From NCBI GenBank assembly GCA_025765595.1, contig JAIVFH010000681.1, positions 1-10,589 of the forward strand: 10,589 nt of DNA, written 5' to 3'. The notes beneath the pieces were generated by a model that was given only the letters and a program-made list of their open reading frames with translations, was not told where the DNA came from and made no database searches. Both the position numbers and the translations under genes were made by a program. Every line of letters starts with the position of its first letter. The first letter of the stretch is position 1. Positions 8,965 to 10,589 of the stretch are shown here, one piece after another. The DNA is from Obelidium mucronatum (taxonomy: Eukaryota > Chytridiomycota > Chytridiomycetes > Chytridiales > Chytriomycetaceae).

Positions 8965-9774
8965 TTAATTCAAGCTGTAACCAAGGCATTCGACCATCGG
9001 CACAAAAGAAACATTGTAATTCTCTCTCAAAAACTCCACGGCTTTGATAGCAGCTTCCACGCTCTCTTCAGAATCCTTACGGTCTTCCATAAAACTAGCC
9101 GTCTTTGAGAACGTACTCTCAACATACGGCGCACCAACAATATTCGATAAAGACGCGATTGAAAGCATCGCAGTCATATGATTCCACGTATCCTTACCGA
9201 ATCCAACCAACACAGATGTATACCCCAACAATCCAAAGTAAGCTTCAAGCGAACTATACCGATTCGCATACATATGGCCACCTCTCAAGTCCAACAAACT
9301 CGTACCCGTAAAGGCGACAGCTTTGAGTTGCACATTCAAATGCTCATTCCAAATTTTATGAGCATCCTTCATGAATTTCTTGACACGTTTTTCAATGACT
9401 GGGTGATCACAGTTTCCATAGTTACAGGGCTGATTCTGGCTGACAAGATTGGAGATCTGGGGGATGGAGAGGCCGATAGAATGTCCTTGCTCAACAGCCA
9501 AATTCACAAGCTGCTTGTTTGACGTAAGCCAATCGGTGGTGATGAAGAAAGTCCCTGAAAGACTCTTGGCGCGCAGCTTTTCAAGAGTGCTCGCGTCTAG
9601 TGCGCGGAACGCCAGGGTATTATGGGACGAGTTTTGACAGGAGGAAACAACCAACGATGATGCCTGTGCCACGACGCCATCAAATCCAGGCACCGGAGCA
9701 GCAGTAGCGAAAGAAAACAAAGCAAAGGCAGTGATAGCTGCTGTGACGGTAGATAAATTCAGGAACATAATCAT
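8965..9774 (-). CDS. Secreted degenerate NodB/CE4 polysaccharide-deacetylase-like protein, paralogue 1
   Basis: This is an intronless 269-aa frame. A signal peptide is clear: a hydrophobic stretch at residues about 3-26 ending ATAA/PVP. The layout follows the NodB/CE4 fold: LAFRALD (about 54-60, where active enzymes have TFDD), GTFFITTDWL (74-83, as in the ATFF strand), GHSIGLSI (97-104, as in GHEIGNH), LDLRGGHMYANRY (161-173, where RPPYG is expected) and LGYTSVLVGFGKDTW (183-197). The Asp pair and the HxxxH metal site of chitin deacetylases are absent, so normal zinc-dependent deacetylation is unlikely. Two Cys in CNYGNCDHP (117 and 122) and Asn-glycosylation sites (NSS near 48, NVS near 254) suit an extracellular protein. 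It is tandem with a close paralogue 132 nt upstream. Fold is inferred from motif order. Role is unknown, possibly wall carbohydrate binding. Confidence 0.78.
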   Translation of the reverse strand: MIMFLNLSTVTAAITAFALFSFATAAPVPGFDGVVAQASSLVVSSCQNSSHNTLAFRALDASTLEKLRAKSLSGTFFITTDWLTSNKQLVNLAVEQGHSIGLSIPQISNLVSQNQPCNYGNCDHPVIEKRVKKFMKDAHKIWNEHLNVQLKAVAFTGTSLLDLRGGHMYANRYSSLEAYFGLLGYTSVLVGFGKDTWNHMTAMLSIASLSNIVGAPYVESTFSKTASFMEDRKDSEESVEAAIKAVEFLRENYNVSFVPMVECLGYSLN

Positions 9775-9798
9775 GATGATTCGGAAGGTGATTCCTCT

Positions 9799-9816
9799 GT
9801 TTTTTATTTATATTAT
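9799..9816 (-). promoter_or_regulatory. TATA-like element upstream of deacetylase-like paralogue 1
   Basis: Read on the minus strand, the sequence is ATAATATAAATAAAAAA, about 25-40 nt before the ATG at 9774. It falls in the 132-nt gap after the upstream paralogue's stop codon, which argues that each paralogue has its own promoter. The close spacing to the start codon implies a very short leader if the site is used. Confidence 0.4.
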
Positions 9817-9906
9817 GACGTGCCCTTCGCTGAACTTCAATGTTTTGATCGGAGTTTGAAAAAAAAAATGTGTAATCATCCAATGATTTTCCTCGATTTT
9901 ACTTTA

Positions 9907-10589
9907 TTATTCGCGTTGGAAAAGACATTCACTCATTGAAACAACAGTCGCATTGTAATTCAATCTCAAATAAGCCACAGCTTCAACAACAACCCCGACA
10001 TCCTCCACCATCCCCTTCTTTCTCGTCTCCATAAACGCCGCCGTTCCATTATCCGTGCTTTGAATATACGGCGGTCCGAAAAAGTTGGACAGTGACACTG
10101 TTGAAAGCGCAGCAGTCATATGATTCCAAGTATCCTCACCAAACCCCACAATGATGGGATTATAACCCCTCTTCAACAATTCCACTTCCAAAGAGTTGTA
10201 TCGATTCGGATACATGTGGCCTCCCCGAATGTCAATCAACTTTGTCTGTGGGAACGCAATGTAGATGGGTTTTGAAATCAGTCTTCCAAGCTCTCTTTTC
10301 CAATCGGTGGTCGCGGTTTTTAAATATGCGTTGAGTTTTGGGTAGTTGACGGGGTGGTCGCACATTCCGGCGTTGCATTTGGGTGGTGGCGGTGCTTTTT
10401 TGATTAGAGATTCTGGTGAAGTGATAGCCAGGCCCAAGTTGTGGCCTTGTTGGAGCGCGTTGGCGGCAAGATCCTTGTTTTTCTTGCTTTTCGCCCAAGA
10501 TGGGGTGATGAAGAATGTTGCAGAAAGATTGTTACTCTGTAGAACGGTGAGTGTTTGGTTTGTTAGGCTTCTGAAGACAAGGGTACTCT
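9907..10589 (-). CDS. Degenerate NodB/CE4 polysaccharide-deacetylase-like protein, paralogue 2 (5' end beyond window)
   Basis: The frame is open from the right window edge to the stop at 9907 and reads STLVFRSLTNQTL, LSATFFITPSW and QQGHNLGLAI, aligned with the same blocks of paralogue 1. It then shares CNAGMCDHP, IDIRGGHMYPNRY, VGFGEDTWNHMTA and SLSNFFGPPY with only scattered changes, and ends SECLFQRE. The catalytic Asp pair and HxxxH of active CE4 enzymes are again missing. No intron or frame lesion is seen. The signal peptide expected from its paralogue would lie outside the window. Gene order, same strand and motif sharing point to a tandem duplication, old enough for the linking loops (Pro-rich here, PPPPK) to have diverged. 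Function is unknown. Confidence 0.78.
   Translation of the reverse strand, partial: STLVFRSLTNQTLTVLQSNNLSATFFITPSWAKSKKNKDLAANALQQGHNLGLAITSPESLIKKAPPPPKCNAGMCDHPVNYPKLNAYLKTATTDWKRELGRLISKPIYIAFPQTKLIDIRGGHMYPNRYNSLEVELLKRGYNPIIVGFGEDTWNHMTAALSTVSLSNFFGPPYIQSTDNGTAAFMETRKKGMVEDVGVVVEAVAYLRLNYNATVVSMSECLFQRE

Overview
The window looks like nuclear DNA from a fungus with short introns, probably an early-diverging (chytrid-like) one. This rests on GT-AG introns of mostly 44-87 nt, a closely packed set of eukaryotic single genes, a CNG/HCN-type cation channel and a Rab3GAP regulatory subunit (families lost in many yeasts and moulds), and a tandem pair of secreted proteins with a deacetylase-like fold. 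The exact lineage is inference. I see no bacterial operon, tRNA, rRNA, CRISPR array or transposase.

Layout: (1) <1-2461, minus: a CNG/HCN-like ion channel, cut by the left window edge. Its Ser-rich cytosolic N-terminus is fully open, but its membrane part changes reading frame several times, so it is probably a pseudogene or badly assembled there. (2) 2462-2625: a 164-nt divergent promoter with a pyrimidine tract. (3) 2626-5098, plus: an intact four-exon RIO1 atypical protein kinase (721 aa) of 40S ribosome maturation. (4) 5150-8703, minus: a Rab3GAP2-like gene, converging on RIO1 with only 51 nt between stop codons. Homology runs end to end, but there is an in-frame TAG and there are two frame changes. 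(5) 8965-9774 and 9907->10589, minus: tandem paralogues with a NodB/CE4-like layout that lack the catalytic motifs and share their own conserved signature. The second runs off the right edge.

The genes do not form one pathway: RIO1 serves ribosome biogenesis, Rab3GAP2 serves Rab18/Rab3-type membrane traffic and autophagy, and the deacetylase-like proteins are predicted to be secreted or wall-associated. The strongest oddities are the degenerate deacetylase pair with its own motif set, the clustering of frame lesions in two of five genes while RIO1 and the deacetylases are clean, the apparently non-canonical channel pore, and two sharply bounded GC-rich blocks covering the 5' coding ends of RIO1 and Rab3GAP2. 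No wholly new multi-gene system is evident.
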